A DNA stretch of 64,000 nucleotides, taken from assembly GCF_026001925.1 (NCBI RefSeq), contig NZ_AP021869.1, forward strand, positions 2,232,001 to 2,296,000, given 5' to 3'. The notes under the pieces are model-generated. The model did not search any database, was not told the origin of the DNA, and saw only the letters and a list, made by a program, of their open reading frames with translations. Source of the stretch: Vibrio gangliei (GTDB lineage: Bacteria > Pseudomonadota > Gammaproteobacteria > Enterobacterales > Vibrionaceae). A program made the position numbers and the translations under genes. Below, piece after piece: positions 25,205 to 35,136 of this stretch. The first letter of the stretch is position 1, and each line of letters opens with the position of its first letter.

Positions 25205-26334
25205 TGGAAACCATATTGATTCTTACCTATACCGCTTTTTGTGTTGCGATTTTTAAGATTTTCCGAATTCCTTTGAATAAATGGACAGTACCTACTGCTG
25301 TATTAGGCGGCGTGGTATTACTCGGTTCTATCTTCCTTGCAATGAACTACTTTCAGCCTTTTACACAAGTTGGCGGACAAATTTATACTACGACGCCAAT
25401 GGTCTCGAACATTCGAGCTCGTGTCGTCTCGGTCGATGTTCAGCCTAATACACTTGTGAAACAAGGCGATCCACTTGTTCATTTAGATGACACGCTGTTC
25501 AAAGCAGCCGTTGTACAACAAAAAGCAGCATTGGCCGCTGCAAAACAAAATGTTCTCGTACTTGAAGCGGCTTATAAACAAGCTGCTGCGACATCAACTC
25601 AAGCGCTGGCGGAACGAGATCGTACTAAACGTGAATCTGAACGCTATCAAAAAGGTTACAAACGTGGTGCATTTACCTTGCAACAAGTTGATGACAAAGT
25701 TCAAGCAGCAAAAGGGGCTGAAGCTGCTTATCAAGCTGCTCTTGCCAATGAAAAGGCCGCTGAAGCTGCCTATAAATCACAAATTGATGGCGTAAACACT
25801 TCCGTTGCCGAAGCTCAAGCGACTTTGGATAAAGCGCAATTCAACTTAGACCAAACCGTTGTGCGTGCGCCAACAGATGGCTATGTGACTCAGCTAGCTT
25901 TAAAACCAGGTGTGATGGCAGTACCACTACCATTTAAGCCCATTTTAACTTTTGTTAGTACTCAAGATACCGAATTTGTAGGCGCCTTCCGCCAAAACTC
26001 CACTTTGAATATTAAAGCGGGTGATGAAGCTGATATGATTTTCAGAGCACTGCCTGGAAAATCATTTAAAGCGAAGGTGACTCAAGTACTGCCTGCGATT
26101 GCTGAAAGTCAAATTCAAGCAAACGGTGCGCTATTAGGGACAAACGCGCTGCAAACCCAAGGCCGTATTATGGTGAAGTTTGAATTGGTTGATGATGTTT
26201 CACAATACAACCTGCCAATGGGTACCAATGTTGAAATTGCGGTTTATTCAGGGAAATTAGAGCACTTTGCTATTATTCGTAAGATATTAATTCGTATGAA
26301 GAGTTGGCAAAACTATGTGTATTTTGATCACTAA
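25204..26334 (+). CDS. HlyD-family membrane-fusion protein, YiaV-like
   Basis: This 376-residue protein has two N-terminal membrane segments (about 3-19 and 28-48), a biotinyl-lipoyl-like half (VSVDVQPNTLVKQGDPLVHLD), an Ala/Gln-rich coiled-coil hairpin (about 95-210), the second lipoyl half (VRAPTDGYVTQLALKPGV), and a beta-barrel domain. It ends IRKILIRMKSW...FDH, nearly the same as E. coli YiaV. Such proteins bridge inner-membrane pumps to the periplasm or an outer-membrane channel, but no pump gene is adjacent; YiaW is the only likely partner. Confidence 0.87.
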   Translation: METILILTYTAFCVAIFKIFRIPLNKWTVPTAVLGGVVLLGSIFLAMNYFQPFTQVGGQIYTTTPMVSNIRARVVSVDVQPNTLVKQGDPLVHLDDTLFKAAVVQQKAALAAAKQNVLVLEAAYKQAAATSTQALAERDRTKRESERYQKGYKRGAFTLQQVDDKVQAAKGAEAAYQAALANEKAAEAAYKSQIDGVNTSVAEAQATLDKAQFNLDQTVVRAPTDGYVTQLALKPGVMAVPLPFKPILTFVSTQDTEFVGAFRQNSTLNIKAGDEADMIFRALPGKSFKAKVTQVLPAIAESQIQANGALLGTNALQTQGRIMVKFELVDDVSQYNLPMGTNVEIAVYSGKLEHFAIIRKILIRMKSWQNYVYFDH

Positions 26335-26360
26335 TACCCAATAATAAATCGTCTCATCTC

Positions 26361-26402
26361 AATCCCTCTATAGACTAAATCGTCTATTGAGGGATTTTTT
26401 AT
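26361..26402 (+). terminator. Terminator of the yiaWV-like operon
   Basis: AATCCCTC pairs with GAGGGATT, with an inner TAGAC/GTCTA pair, followed by TTTTTT. Confidence 0.9.
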
Positions 26403-26561
26403 TTTCAAAGTAATCTGCCCACCAAGTCGTATAAATAAATCCATCAGCCTTCGGCAATTACTTTTGAAACTTAATGACAAAAGCTTTTATCAATAACGAA
26501 TACCCATGAATCAGATGAAGCGCTTTAAAAAAACATACCGAAAGATGATTTAGATTAGATA

Positions 26562-26750
26562 TATACCCAAGTGACTTCAAGATGAAGAATTCATAGCTGT
26601 CATCCAAGTCTTTAAACAAGATAGATTGGTGCAGGAATGTAATCACCTTTCAAACGAATCTGACGCAGCTTCTCTGTTTATAAAAAAGGGGCTTGGATGA
26701 AGCTCCCGAAGGGCAAGCTAAAACTCGCATCTTGAAGTTACTTGGGTATA
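26562..26750. repeat. MITE-like interspersed repeat, copy 2 (189 bp)
   Basis: It has the same ends as the copy at 10521: left TATACCCAAGTGACTTCAAG and right (read on the minus strand) TATACCCAAGTAACTTCAAG. The shared interior includes AGGAATGTAA and GGCTTGGATGAAGCTCCCG. It lacks the 80-odd-bp inner arm of copy 1 and has a short unrelated TTCTCTGTTTATAAAAAAGG insert instead. It lies between the terminators of two convergent units, where it should do little harm. The remaining 26403-26561 holds nothing recognisable. Confidence 0.87.
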
Positions 26751-26751
26751 A

Positions 26752-26782
26752 AAAAAGCCAGGCTTTAGAGCCTGGCTTCAAA
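26752..26782 (-). terminator. dcw cluster terminator after lpxC
   Basis: On the minus strand AGCCAGGCT, loop CTAA and AGCCTGGCT are followed by a T-run that abuts the end of repeat copy 2. Confidence 0.92.
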
Positions 26783-26805
26783 TGTCATCTTTGCTTAATT
26801 CTGCA

Positions 26806-27729
26806 TTAAGCTAATACTGTATTCGGTAGTACTTCACCAAAAGCAACAGGAGAACCGACTTCTTCTTCGAAGGTTGCCCATTCCCAAGCTTCTTGATCAG
26901 CCAATACGGCACGTAGTAATTGGTTATTCAATGCATGGCCAGTTTTATAAGCACGAAGCTCACCAACAATGCTATGACCACACATGTAAAGGTCACCAAT
27001 AGCGTCCAATACTTTATGGGTTACAAATTCATTACTAAAGCGTAGACCTTCTTCATTCAAGATACGGTACTCATCCAATACGATGGCACAGTCAAAGCTA
27101 CCACCTAAACATAAGTTTTGCGATTGTAAGTACTCAATATCACGCATGAAACCAAAAGTACGTGCGCGAGAAATATCTTTAATGAACGCCTGAGATGAGA
27201 AATCAAACAACATGTGCTGTTGCTCTGAATCAATCGCAGGGTGATCAAATTCAATTTCAAAATCCATACGGAAGCCGTCGTAAGGAACCAATTCGGCCCA
27301 CTTATCACCGTCTTCAATTCGTACAGGTTTCTTAATACGAATAAAGCGTTTTTGTGCGTTTAGAGTTTCGACACCTGCTGATTGCAGTAAGTAAACAAAC
27401 GGGCTTGCACTGCCATCCATAATTGGGATTTCAGGTGCATCAACCTCGATGATGATATTGTCGATCCCCATCCCCGCCAAAGCAGCATTTAAGTGCTCAA
27501 CGGTAGAAATTCGAATGCCTTCATCGTTTACCAAAGCAGTACACAACATGGTGTCACGTACTGAACTTGGATCAGATGGAAAATCCACAGGTGGATTCAT
27601 ATCTGTTCGACGATAAATGATACCGGTATTAGCAGGCGCAGGACGTAGCGTAAGGGTGACTTTACGACCAGAGTGGAGACCCACACCAGTTGTTTTCACC
27701 ATTTCTTTAATAGTACGTTGTCTGATCAT
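26806..27729 (-). CDS. lpxC: UDP-3-O-acyl-N-acetylglucosamine deacetylase
   Basis: This 307-residue zinc enzyme catalyses the committed step of lipid A synthesis. Zinc ligands His79 ([10 protein letters not shown]), His238 and Asp242 ([10 protein letters not shown]), and catalytic His265 (YKTGHALNN) are all in place. The length equals that of E. coli LpxC (305). It is the last gene of the dcw cluster. A 100-bp gap with a strong hairpin separates it from ftsZ, so its expression may be uncoupled from that of the division genes. Confidence 0.98.
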   Translation of the reverse strand: MIRQRTIKEMVKTTGVGLHSGRKVTLTLRPAPANTGIIYRRTDMNPPVDFPSDPSSVRDTMLCTALVNDEGIRISTVEHLNAALAGMGIDNIIIEVDAPEIPIMDGSASPFVYLLQSAGVETLNAQKRFIRIKKPVRIEDGDKWAELVPYDGFRMDFEIEFDHPAIDSEQQHMLFDFSSQAFIKDISRARTFGFMRDIEYLQSQNLCLGGSFDCAIVLDEYRILNEEGLRFSNEFVTHKVLDAIGDLYMCGHSIVGELRAYKTGHALNNQLLRAVLADQEAWEWATFEEEVGSPVAFGEVLPNTVLA

Positions 27730-27753
27730 CTAAATTGCCTCTAATTTACACCA

Positions 27754-27788
27754 CATATCGTGGCCAGTCTTATGACTGGTCAGATATG
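27754..27788 (-). other. Extended hairpin in the ftsZ-lpxC gap
   Basis: CCAGTC-TTAT-GACTGG is flanked by a second matching pair CATATC/GATATG, giving about 12 paired bases with small bulges. No T-run follows on the minus strand, so RNA processing or stabilisation is more likely than termination. Confidence 0.6.
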
Positions 27789-27829
27789 CTATCACATTTT
27801 CGAAACATTTCAAGCAAGTCGATTTAAAA

Positions 27830-29047
27830 TCAGTCAGCTTGATGTCTTAAGAATGCTGGAATGTCAAGGTAACCGCTATCGTTTTCATCCGGTTTCTTCA
27901 CAGTATTCGACTGCCCATTGGATGAAGAAGAACTTGAGCTACCGCTCGCCAGTGCTTTGTTCGTACGAAGCATTGGCTGTGGAGCCTCTTCCTCTTGCTT
28001 TGGTTGAGCCGGAGCTGCTTGTACCGCAGGCTGTGGAGCCGCTACGGGTTTCGCTGAGCCACCTTTAACTAAAGTAATATCCGGTTGCTGAGAGTTACCA
28101 ATACCTGTTGCTACCACGGTAACACGAATTTCGTCGCTCATGTCTGGGTCAAGTGATGTACCGATAACCACAGTTGCATTGTCTGATGCAAACGCTTTAA
28201 CGGTATTACCAACGGTCTCAAATTCTTCAAGACGCATATCTAAGCCAGCAGTGATGTTGACTAGAACACCACGAGCACCAGCAAGATCGATGTCTTCAAG
28301 TAGCGGGCTTGAAATTGCAATTTCTGCCGCTTCTTCTGCACGGTCTTCACCAGTTGCGATACCACTACCCATCATAGCGTGCCCCATTTCAGACATTACG
28401 GTTCTAACATCTGCAAAGTCCACGTTCATCATACCTGGGCGAGTAATCAACTCTGCAATACCTTGTACCGCATTTTTCAGTACATCGTTTGCTTTCGCGA
28501 ATGCTTCTAATAGAGTGATACCACGGCCAAGTACTTTAAGTAATTTTTCGTTCGGGATCGTGATTAAAGAGTCAACATGCTTAGAAAGTTCTTCGATACC
28601 TTGCTCAGCAAAAGCCATACGCTTCTTGCCTTCAAAGCTGAAAGGTTTGGTTACAACCGCTACCGTTAGAATACCGAGCTCTTTTGCTACTTCTGCAATA
28701 ACTGGCGCAGCACCTGTACCAGTACCACCACCCATACCCGCAGCGATAAATACCATGTCAGCACCAGCCAACACAGCTTTAATTGCTTCACGGTCTTCAA
28801 GTGCAGAATCACGGCCTACTTGTGGGTTTGCGCCAGCACCTAAACCTTTAGTGATATCACCACCAATTTGAATAACATTGCTAACACTTACTTTACGCAG
28901 CGCTTGGGCATCCGTGTTCACACTGATGAATTCCACCCCTTCGATGGATTCTCTCACCATGTGCTCTACAGCGTTACCGCCACCGCCACCAACTCCAACG
29001 ACTTTAATTACAGCATCGTCAGACATTTCCATCATCGGTTCAAACAT
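27830..29047 (-). CDS. ftsZ: Cell division protein FtsZ
   Basis: This 405-residue tubulin-like GTPase forms the Z ring. The tubulin signature GGGTGTG is at residues 106-112. The T7-loop segment with NVDFADV is present near 208-214. A variable Gln/Pro/Ser-rich linker (about 320-388) leads to the conserved C-terminal peptide LDIPAFLR, which binds FtsA and ZipA. The order ftsQ-ftsA-ftsZ-lpxC is that of most gammaproteobacteria. Confidence 0.98.
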   Translation of the reverse strand: MFEPMMEMSDDAVIKVVGVGGGGGNAVEHMVRESIEGVEFISVNTDAQALRKVSVSNVIQIGGDITKGLGAGANPQVGRDSALEDREAIKAVLAGADMVFIAAGMGGGTGTGAAPVIAEVAKELGILTVAVVTKPFSFEGKKRMAFAEQGIEELSKHVDSLITIPNEKLLKVLGRGITLLEAFAKANDVLKNAVQGIAELITRPGMMNVDFADVRTVMSEMGHAMMGSGIATGEDRAEEAAEIAISSPLLEDIDLAGARGVLVNITAGLDMRLEEFETVGNTVKAFASDNATVVIGTSLDPDMSDEIRVTVVATGIGNSQQPDITLVKGGSAKPVAAPQPAVQAAPAQPKQEEEAPQPMLRTNKALASGSSSSSSSNGQSNTVKKPDENDSGYLDIPAFLRHQAD

Positions 29048-29080
29048 GTGTTTTCTCCGTTTCTTCCTGTTCGCCTCAGG

Positions 29081-30358
29081 TTAAAACTCGTTTTTAATCC
29101 AATTACGTACCTTTTGAATGAAATCAGCAATCGATGTGCCTGAGCGTTGCTTCGGCGCAGTGTGCTGATATTCACTCTCATCATAAAACTGGCTGTCTTT
29201 GGCGTAATGTAACAATCCAACTGCAGTTGCATGATATGGTTCTTTAACGTAGTCAGTTAACCCTCTGACTTCTAGGGGTTTACCAATTCTTACTTGGTTA
29301 CGGAACACGCGCTCGGCACATTCCACTAAACCTTGAATTTGTGAGGCACCGCCAGTAAGTACGATACCCGCAGCAAGATGATGCTTAATTCCATCTTCTC
29401 GCAGCTTCGCTTGCACTGAATCAATAGTTTGATTAACCATGCCCATAAGCTCAGTATATCGGGGTTCAATCACTTCTGCCAAAGTTTGACGTTGTAAACT
29501 TCTTGAAGGACGGCCACCAACACTAGGGACATTTACGGTATCATCTTTGCTGACTAATTCACTTAGCGCACAACCGTATTTGACTTTTATCTCTTCAGCA
29601 TCGCTGACAGGCGTACCAAATGCAAAGGCAATATCACTTGTAACGGCATTACCAGCATAAGAAAATACTTTTGTGTGACGTAGCGCACCACCTGTCCAAA
29701 TCGACAGCTCCATGGTACCCGCACCGATATCGATCACACACACGCCTAATTCACGTTCATCATCGGTAATGACCGCATTACTTGACGCTAAACCTGAATA
29801 GATTAATTGTTCAACTTTTAAGTTACAACGCTCAACCGCTTTGATGATGTTTCTCGCCATGTCATTATGGCAAGAAATCAAATGCACGCTCGCTTCCATA
29901 CGCACACCAGAAAGACCAAGTGGGTTTTTAATGCCTTCTTGGTAATCAATGGTAAATTCCTGTGGAATCACGTGCAGGATTCGCTGCTCTTCACCAATTT
30001 TAATAGATTTTGCAGTATGGATGACACGATCTATGTCATCTTGAGACACTTCTTCTTCAGAAATTGCTCCCATACCTTTTTCAATTCGACTCGCAATGTG
30101 CTTACCAGAAAGAGAAAGATAGACGCTAGTGATTTGGCATTCCGCCATCAATTCAGCTTGGTCAATCGCACGTTGCACCGATTTAACCACGGATTCAAGG
30201 TCGTTTACTCCACCTTTATCCATACCATGAGATGGGCTAGTACCAGCGCCGATAATATTGATCTGACCATCCGGCAATACTTCACCCACTAAGGCGGATA
30301 CTGTGGCAGTACCGATATCCAAACCAACGACAATGTTACCTTCTGCGGTCTTCGTCAT
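29081..30358 (-). CDS. ftsA: Cell division protein FtsA
   Basis: This 425-residue actin-like protein anchors FtsZ to the membrane. It shows the N-terminal VVGLDIGTATVSALVGEV phosphate loop, the VIDIGAGTMELSIW nucleotide-binding segment, the GIVLTGGASQIQGL adenosine motif, and a C-terminal amphipathic membrane-targeting helix (FIQKVRNWIKNEF). It overlaps ftsQ by 4 bp (ATGA). Confidence 0.98.
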   Translation of the reverse strand: MTKTAEGNIVVGLDIGTATVSALVGEVLPDGQINIIGAGTSPSHGMDKGGVNDLESVVKSVQRAIDQAELMAECQITSVYLSLSGKHIASRIEKGMGAISEEEVSQDDIDRVIHTAKSIKIGEEQRILHVIPQEFTIDYQEGIKNPLGLSGVRMEASVHLISCHNDMARNIIKAVERCNLKVEQLIYSGLASSNAVITDDERELGVCVIDIGAGTMELSIWTGGALRHTKVFSYAGNAVTSDIAFAFGTPVSDAEEIKVKYGCALSELVSKDDTVNVPSVGGRPSRSLQRQTLAEVIEPRYTELMGMVNQTIDSVQAKLREDGIKHHLAAGIVLTGGASQIQGLVECAERVFRNQVRIGKPLEVRGLTDYVKEPYHATAVGLLHYAKDSQFYDESEYQHTAPKQRSGTSIADFIQKVRNWIKNEF

Positions 30359-31152
30359 TTATTTCTCTCTTGTGCTGAATCATCATCTGGGATCCAACCT
30401 ACGGCGGCCCCAGTATCATATCGAAGATCGATGTAGCTAATTTTATCTACTTTGTCACCCAGTCGGCTATAAAGCAGTATGAATCGATTCAAACGGTCTT
30501 CACGAGCATCTTTACCTAGCTCTAAGCGTATACCGTTATCTAAAATTAATTGCCAAGCACGTCTATCATTTAAAACTACGGAGGTGATCGTTCTACCCAA
30601 TGGTTTCAATTTTTCAGTGCTGCTGCGCCACACGGATAACACTTGCTCACTTGATCCTTCTGGACCATATAGATTGACAGCGTTTTCAGGTGCATCTTCT
30701 GGATGGCCGTTAAACACTTTACCTTGAGGGGTTAATAGCGAATTACCATTCCAAATTGCTTGGGCTTTATATTCCACAATATAGACTTTAACTAAGTCCG
30801 GCCATTGTTTACGAACAGAGACCTGTGCAACCCAAGGAATGGTGCGCACAGCTTGCTGTAATTGATTTACATCTTGGGTCATAAACGTGCCCAACTGAGG
30901 TAAATCGGCTAATACTGTTTGTACTTGCTGTGAACTGACATGCTGTAAATCACCTTCTACCATCAAGCGCGAAAGTGGCAAGCGCTGATCGTCAGTCATC
31001 CAACTGAAGGTAGAATATACCAAGGTAACAATGCTAATAATAACCAACAGCAAAAACACGCCACCAATCCATTGCTGTTTTGATGACGTAGGTTGAGCGT
31101 CTTCTTCAACCCGATATTTTTCCTCGAGCATAGTGTCTGCAGTGATATTCAT
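30355..31152 (-). CDS. ftsQ: Cell division protein FtsQ
   Basis: This 265-residue bitopic protein has a cytoplasmic N-terminus, one membrane helix (about 28-48), a POTRA domain (about 58-128, with LMVEGDLQHVSSQQVQ) and the beta domain that binds FtsL/FtsB, ending with YIDLRYDTGAAVGW. It sits 137 bp after murC; ddlB, found at this place in E. coli, is absent, as I recall for other vibrios. Confidence 0.96.
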   Translation of the reverse strand: MNITADTMLEEKYRVEEDAQPTSSKQQWIGGVFLLLVIISIVTLVYSTFSWMTDDQRLPLSRLMVEGDLQHVSSQQVQTVLADLPQLGTFMTQDVNQLQQAVRTIPWVAQVSVRKQWPDLVKVYIVEYKAQAIWNGNSLLTPQGKVFNGHPEDAPENAVNLYGPEGSSEQVLSVWRSSTEKLKPLGRTITSVVLNDRRAWQLILDNGIRLELGKDAREDRLNRFILLYSRLGDKVDKISYIDLRYDTGAAVGWIPDDDSAQERNK

Positions 31153-31289
31153 AATGAGCAGCTAAACTCTAAATTATTCATTAAATGCCCATAATTTGCT
31201 GTTAACTACAGTACATCCCTGAAAATAGGTACAATTAGCAGGGATTATACTGACCGAAACGCTGAGTGCCAATAAAACTCGTCGCTATT

Positions 31290-32756
31290 TTACTCACTAA
31301 TGACTTTCATTTGTTTAATATTCAGCTTGAGCTCGGCTAAATTCCTGGCAACACGGCCAACATCGCCTGCACCTTGAGTTAATACCAAGTCATTATCCTC
31401 AAGCAAACTAGCAAGAGCCGAAGGTAACTTATCTGAAGAATCCACGAAAATTGGATCGATTTTCCCACGGCTACGAATAGTACGACAAAGAGAACGACTA
31501 TCTGCGCCCGCAATCGGTTTTTCACCAGCGGCGTATACATCTAGCATGATCAGAACATCGACTTTTTCCAAGACGTTGGCAAAATCATCATATAAATCGC
31601 GGGTGCGGCTATAACGGTGCGGTTGGAAAATCATGACCAAACGCTTATCAGGCCAACCAGAACGGGCGGCTTGAATAGTCACGTCCACTTCACTCGGATG
31701 ATGGCCATAATCATCAACCAGCATAGCTTGTCCATTACCGGTTTCAAAAACACCAAGGTGATCAAAGCGACGACCTGTACCTTGCGTTTTCTCTAACGCT
31801 CGAACAATCGCATCGTCAGCAATATCATCTTCCGTCGCAACCGCAATCGCCGCTGACGCATTTAAAGCATTGTGTTTACCTGGAATATTTAAGGTGATAT
31901 CCAAGTCAGCACGCCCTTGACGCACCACCGTAAACTTACCTTGCTGGCCAATTTGCTGATAATTGACAATACGAACATCAGCGTCTTCAGAGAAACCATA
32001 CGTGATCACTTGGCGGCTAACGCGTGGAATCAATTCGCGTACAATAGGATCATCAATGCACATGATTGCTTGACCATAAAATGGCAAGTTGTGAAGAAAG
32101 TCGATAAAGGTTTGCTTTAAGGTTTCGAAGTCACCACCGTATGTGTCCATGTGATCCGCTTCGATATTCGTCACAATGCTGACCATAGGCTGCAAGTGCA
32201 AGAATGAGGCGTCGCTTTCATCCGCTTCCGCAATCAAATAACGGCTTGAACCTAAACGAGCATTGGTGCCAGCGCTTTTCACTAGACCACCATTCACAAA
32301 GGTCGGATCTAGGCCTGCTTCGTAATAGATTTGAGTGACTAACGCTGTCGTTGTGGTTTTGCCATGAGTTCCCGCTACCGCAATGCCATGACGAAAACGC
32401 ATCAGTTCAGCCAACATTTCAGCGCGACGAACCACAGGGATTCGTAAATTTTTTGCCGCAACAAGTTCTGGGTTTTCAGGCGAAATCGCGGTAGACACGA
32501 CGACTACGCTCGCTTGTTTTATATTGTCTTCTTGATGGCCAATGTAAATGGTCGCGCCTTTGCTTTTCAAACGCTCCGTCACCGCATTTTCAGCCAAATC
32601 AGAACCGCTGATATCGTAGCCTTCGTTCAGTAACACTTCCGCAATTCCGCTCATGCCAGCACCACCAATGCCAACAAAGTGAATGCATTTTACACGACGC
32701 ATTTCCGGCACAATGGCACGTAACTCAGATAAATTCGGATTTTGTTTGGTTAACAT
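31290..32756 (-). CDS. murC: UDP-N-acetylmuramate--L-alanine ligase
   Basis: This 488-residue Mur ligase adds L-Ala to UDP-MurNAc. The N-terminal nucleotide site [16 protein letters not shown] and the P-loop [10 protein letters not shown] are clear, followed by the family His-containing [10 protein letters not shown]. The start at 32756 ([14 protein letters not shown]) is preferred because GAGAAAG lies just upstream and the length to the MRRVK block equals that of V. cholerae MurC; an in-frame ATG at 32768 has no binding site. Confidence 0.96.
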   Translation of the reverse strand: MLTKQNPNLSELRAIVPEMRRVKCIHFVGIGGAGMSGIAEVLLNEGYDISGSDLAENAVTERLKSKGATIYIGHQEDNIKQASVVVVSTAISPENPELVAAKNLRIPVVRRAEMLAELMRFRHGIAVAGTHGKTTTTALVTQIYYEAGLDPTFVNGGLVKSAGTNARLGSSRYLIAEADESDASFLHLQPMVSIVTNIEADHMDTYGGDFETLKQTFIDFLHNLPFYGQAIMCIDDPIVRELIPRVSRQVITYGFSEDADVRIVNYQQIGQQGKFTVVRQGRADLDITLNIPGKHNALNASAAIAVATEDDIADDAIVRALEKTQGTGRRFDHLGVFETGNGQAMLVDDYGHHPSEVDVTIQAARSGWPDKRLVMIFQPHRYSRTRDLYDDFANVLEKVDVLIMLDVYAAGEKPIAGADSRSLCRTIRSRGKIDPIFVDSSDKLPSALASLLEDNDLVLTQGAGDVGRVARNLAELKLNIKQMKVISE

Positions 32757-32785
32757 ATTCTTTCTCATTGTTGGAAACGGCTTGC

Positions 32786-33850
32786 TTAGCTTACGGCAAT
32801 AATGGCATCAGCCACGCGAGTATCGGCATCGGTAATGGCTGCCGCTCGAGCCTGTTGCGCCATCGATAATAATGCTGCTCTATCAAGCTGCTGCAATTGC
32901 TTAGTTAAAGCTTCAACGGTTAAATCAGGTTGTTCAATCATTAACGCAGCGCCACATTGGACAAGATGATCGGCATTGAGCGCTTGTTGACGGTCTTTAT
33001 GCATAAAAGGAATGAAGATCGCTCCAACCCCTGCCGCTGACACTTCAGATACCGTTAAAGCACCAGAGCGGCAAACTAACACATCGGCCCACGCATAGGC
33101 TTCAGCCACATCGTCGATAAATTCCGTCACTTGGGCTTGGCGAACACCATGTTGCTGATATAACTCTTCCACCATCACTTGCTGGCCTTTACCCGCTTGA
33201 TGGCGAATTTCATAACCATCGCCTAACGCATCCATGACCGGAGGTAACGTCGTATTTAAAATCCTTGCCCCTTGGCTACCGCCCATCACCAAGATTCGAA
33301 TTGGACCAGTACGGTTTTGAAAACGTTGCTCTGGCGCATCAATGCTCACCACATCTAGACGAACAGGGTTCCCGACGACGTCAGCATTGGGAAACGCTCC
33401 TGGAAAAGCTTGCATCACACGCTTAGCGATTTTAGACAACCATTGGTTGGTTAAACCTGCCACGGCATTTTGCTCATGAAGCACCACAGGAATGCCTTGC
33501 ATCCAAGCAGCTACGCCACCCGGGCCACTGACATAACCGCCCATCCCGAGTACCACATCCGGTTGCCATGCTTTAATGTGTTTACGCGCTTGCATAATGG
33601 CATTGATGATTTGAAACGGGGCTTTAAGTAATTTCAACACGCCCTGTCCACGTAGACCTTTAACATGAATAAAATCAATCTCAATGCCATGCTTTGGCAC
33701 CAAGTCGGCTTCCATTCGATCGGGCGTACCTAACCAACGAATTTCCCAACCTTGCTGCTGTAATTGTTTCGCTACGGCCAATCCTGGGAAAACGTGTCCG
33801 CCGGTCCCACCCGCCATTACTAATAAACGTTTAGTCTGATTCATTGTCAT
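32786..33850 (-). CDS. murG: UDP-N-acetylglucosamine--undecaprenyl-pyrophosphoryl-MurNAc-pentapeptide transferase
   Basis: This 354-residue GT28-family glycosyltransferase makes lipid II from lipid I at the inner face of the membrane. Glycine-rich loops [16 protein letters not shown] and [11 protein letters not shown] mark the two Rossmann domains, with SGALTVSEV in the donor site. Its first 20 bases overlap ftsW, so the two are coupled. ATG 33850 was taken; a second ATG six bases on is equally possible. Confidence 0.97.
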   Translation of the reverse strand: MTMNQTKRLLVMAGGTGGHVFPGLAVAKQLQQQGWEIRWLGTPDRMEADLVPKHGIEIDFIHVKGLRGQGVLKLLKAPFQIINAIMQARKHIKAWQPDVVLGMGGYVSGPGGVAAWMQGIPVVLHEQNAVAGLTNQWLSKIAKRVMQAFPGAFPNADVVGNPVRLDVVSIDAPEQRFQNRTGPIRILVMGGSQGARILNTTLPPVMDALGDGYEIRHQAGKGQQVMVEELYQQHGVRQAQVTEFIDDVAEAYAWADVLVCRSGALTVSEVSAAGVGAIFIPFMHKDRQQALNADHLVQCGAALMIEQPDLTVEALTKQLQQLDRAALLSMAQQARAAAITDADTRVADAIIAVS

Positions 33851-35072
33851 TTAATTCTTGTTGAGAAGGTTGGGTTGCAGGTTGAGCTTTGTCAGCATAT
33901 TGCTTCAAGGCCGCCACACGATTTTCATAATCAATACGCAATAAGATAGCCACGGCGGTCATCATAATAATGAGACTCGAACCACCGTAACTAATGAGTG
34001 GCAAAGTAAGACCTTTGGTTGGAACAATCGCCGCAGCCGCCCCCACGTTAACTAAAGTCTGAAAAGCAAACCAAATACTAATACTGATCGCTAAAAAACC
34101 ACCAAATAATTGGCCAGATTGCAGCGACTTTTTGCCAATAGAAAGGGCTTTATAAACCAGAGCAAAAATCATCAGCAACACAATAGTAACGCCAACAAAA
34201 CCTAGCTCTTCACCGACTACCGCAAAGACAAAGTCGGTATGCGCTTCAGGTAAGTACTCTAATTTCTGGATAGAGTTGCCTAACCCTTGCCCAAATAAAC
34301 CACCGCGACCAAACGCCATCAAAGATTGGGTCAACTGATAACCACTACCAAATGGGTCTTCAAACGGGTTCATAAAAGAAGTCACACGACGAATACGATA
34401 CGGCTCAGCCAAAATCAATAATACGATTGCGCCGATGCCTGCCATCAATAGAGCTAAAAACTGAGTTAACTTAGCACCAGCAATAAACAGCATGCCAAAT
34501 AAGGTCACCAGCATTACCACCACGGTACCTAAGTCAGGCTGAGCTAGCAGCAAGACCGCTAAACAAGCAAAAACGATGATTGGCTTAATAAAGCCACCAA
34601 AAAACGAAGCTTTTACTTCATCACTTTTGCGCACTAAGTAACTCGACATAAACACAAATAATGACAATTTAGCGACTTCAGCTGGCTGCAAGTTAAATAA
34701 ACCCAGAGGGATCCAACGGGAAGCACCGTTTACTGAGTGACCCACCAGTAATACCACCAGCAATAGAAACATAGAAAGCAGCAATAAATGCATACTGTGC
34801 TTCATCCAGCGTTCTAAAGGGATTTGTATTACCACTACAGCGGCACATAAGGCTAAAAATAAGAAAACCGCGTGGCGTACCATAAAGTGAAACGGACCGC
34901 CGGTAAGACGTGTACTGATAGGAAATGACGCCGAGGTCACCATCACTAAGCCAGTAAGCATCAAGCCAAAAGCTAGCCACACTAATTGACGATCATAAAG
35001 GGCGTCGGGAGCCGGTTGCTTTACCCAACCTTGCACACCTTTACCAATATTTTTAACTTTTGTTTTAACCAC
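33831..35072 (-). CDS. ftsW: Septal peptidoglycan polymerase FtsW (SEDS family)
   Basis: This 413-residue membrane protein of the SEDS family has about ten helices and the conserved segments [10 protein letters not shown] (near 124), [12 protein letters not shown] (near 180) and PLISYGGSS (near 372). It polymerises septal glycan with FtsI. It appears to start at a GTG at 35072 with a weak binding site. The cytoplasmic tail (after about 385) is Gln/Asn-rich. It is preceded by murD after 64 bp. Confidence 0.96.
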   Translation of the reverse strand: MVKTKVKNIGKGVQGWVKQPAPDALYDRQLVWLAFGLMLTGLVMVTSASFPISTRLTGGPFHFMVRHAVFLFLALCAAVVVIQIPLERWMKHSMHLLLLSMFLLLVVLLVGHSVNGASRWIPLGLFNLQPAEVAKLSLFVFMSSYLVRKSDEVKASFFGGFIKPIIVFACLAVLLLAQPDLGTVVVMLVTLFGMLFIAGAKLTQFLALLMAGIGAIVLLILAEPYRIRRVTSFMNPFEDPFGSGYQLTQSLMAFGRGGLFGQGLGNSIQKLEYLPEAHTDFVFAVVGEELGFVGVTIVLLMIFALVYKALSIGKKSLQSGQLFGGFLAISISIWFAFQTLVNVGAAAAIVPTKGLTLPLISYGGSSLIIMMTAVAILLRIDYENRVAALKQYADKAQPATQPSQQELNDNESD

Positions 35073-35136
35073 GTTTCGCTTCTAACCCAAAATATGCATG
35101 AAAAAATTAAATAACACGAATACGGTCACATTGAGA

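Noticed and set aside
21096..26402. Possible genomic island
   Set aside because: The gene content looks accessory, but there is no integrase, no flanking direct repeat and no visible change in base composition. The tRNA-Ile2 gene at its edge shows no duplicated 3' end that I could find.
10521..26750. The two repeats as ends of a composite mobile element
   Set aside because: They are in the same orientation but surround only core genes (cca to rpoD and beyond), and each copy has its own pair of ends.
28140..28871. 243-residue open frame antisense to ftsZ
   Set aside because: It is a shadow of FtsZ codon usage: Ser/Pro/Ala-rich, no binding site, no family likeness.
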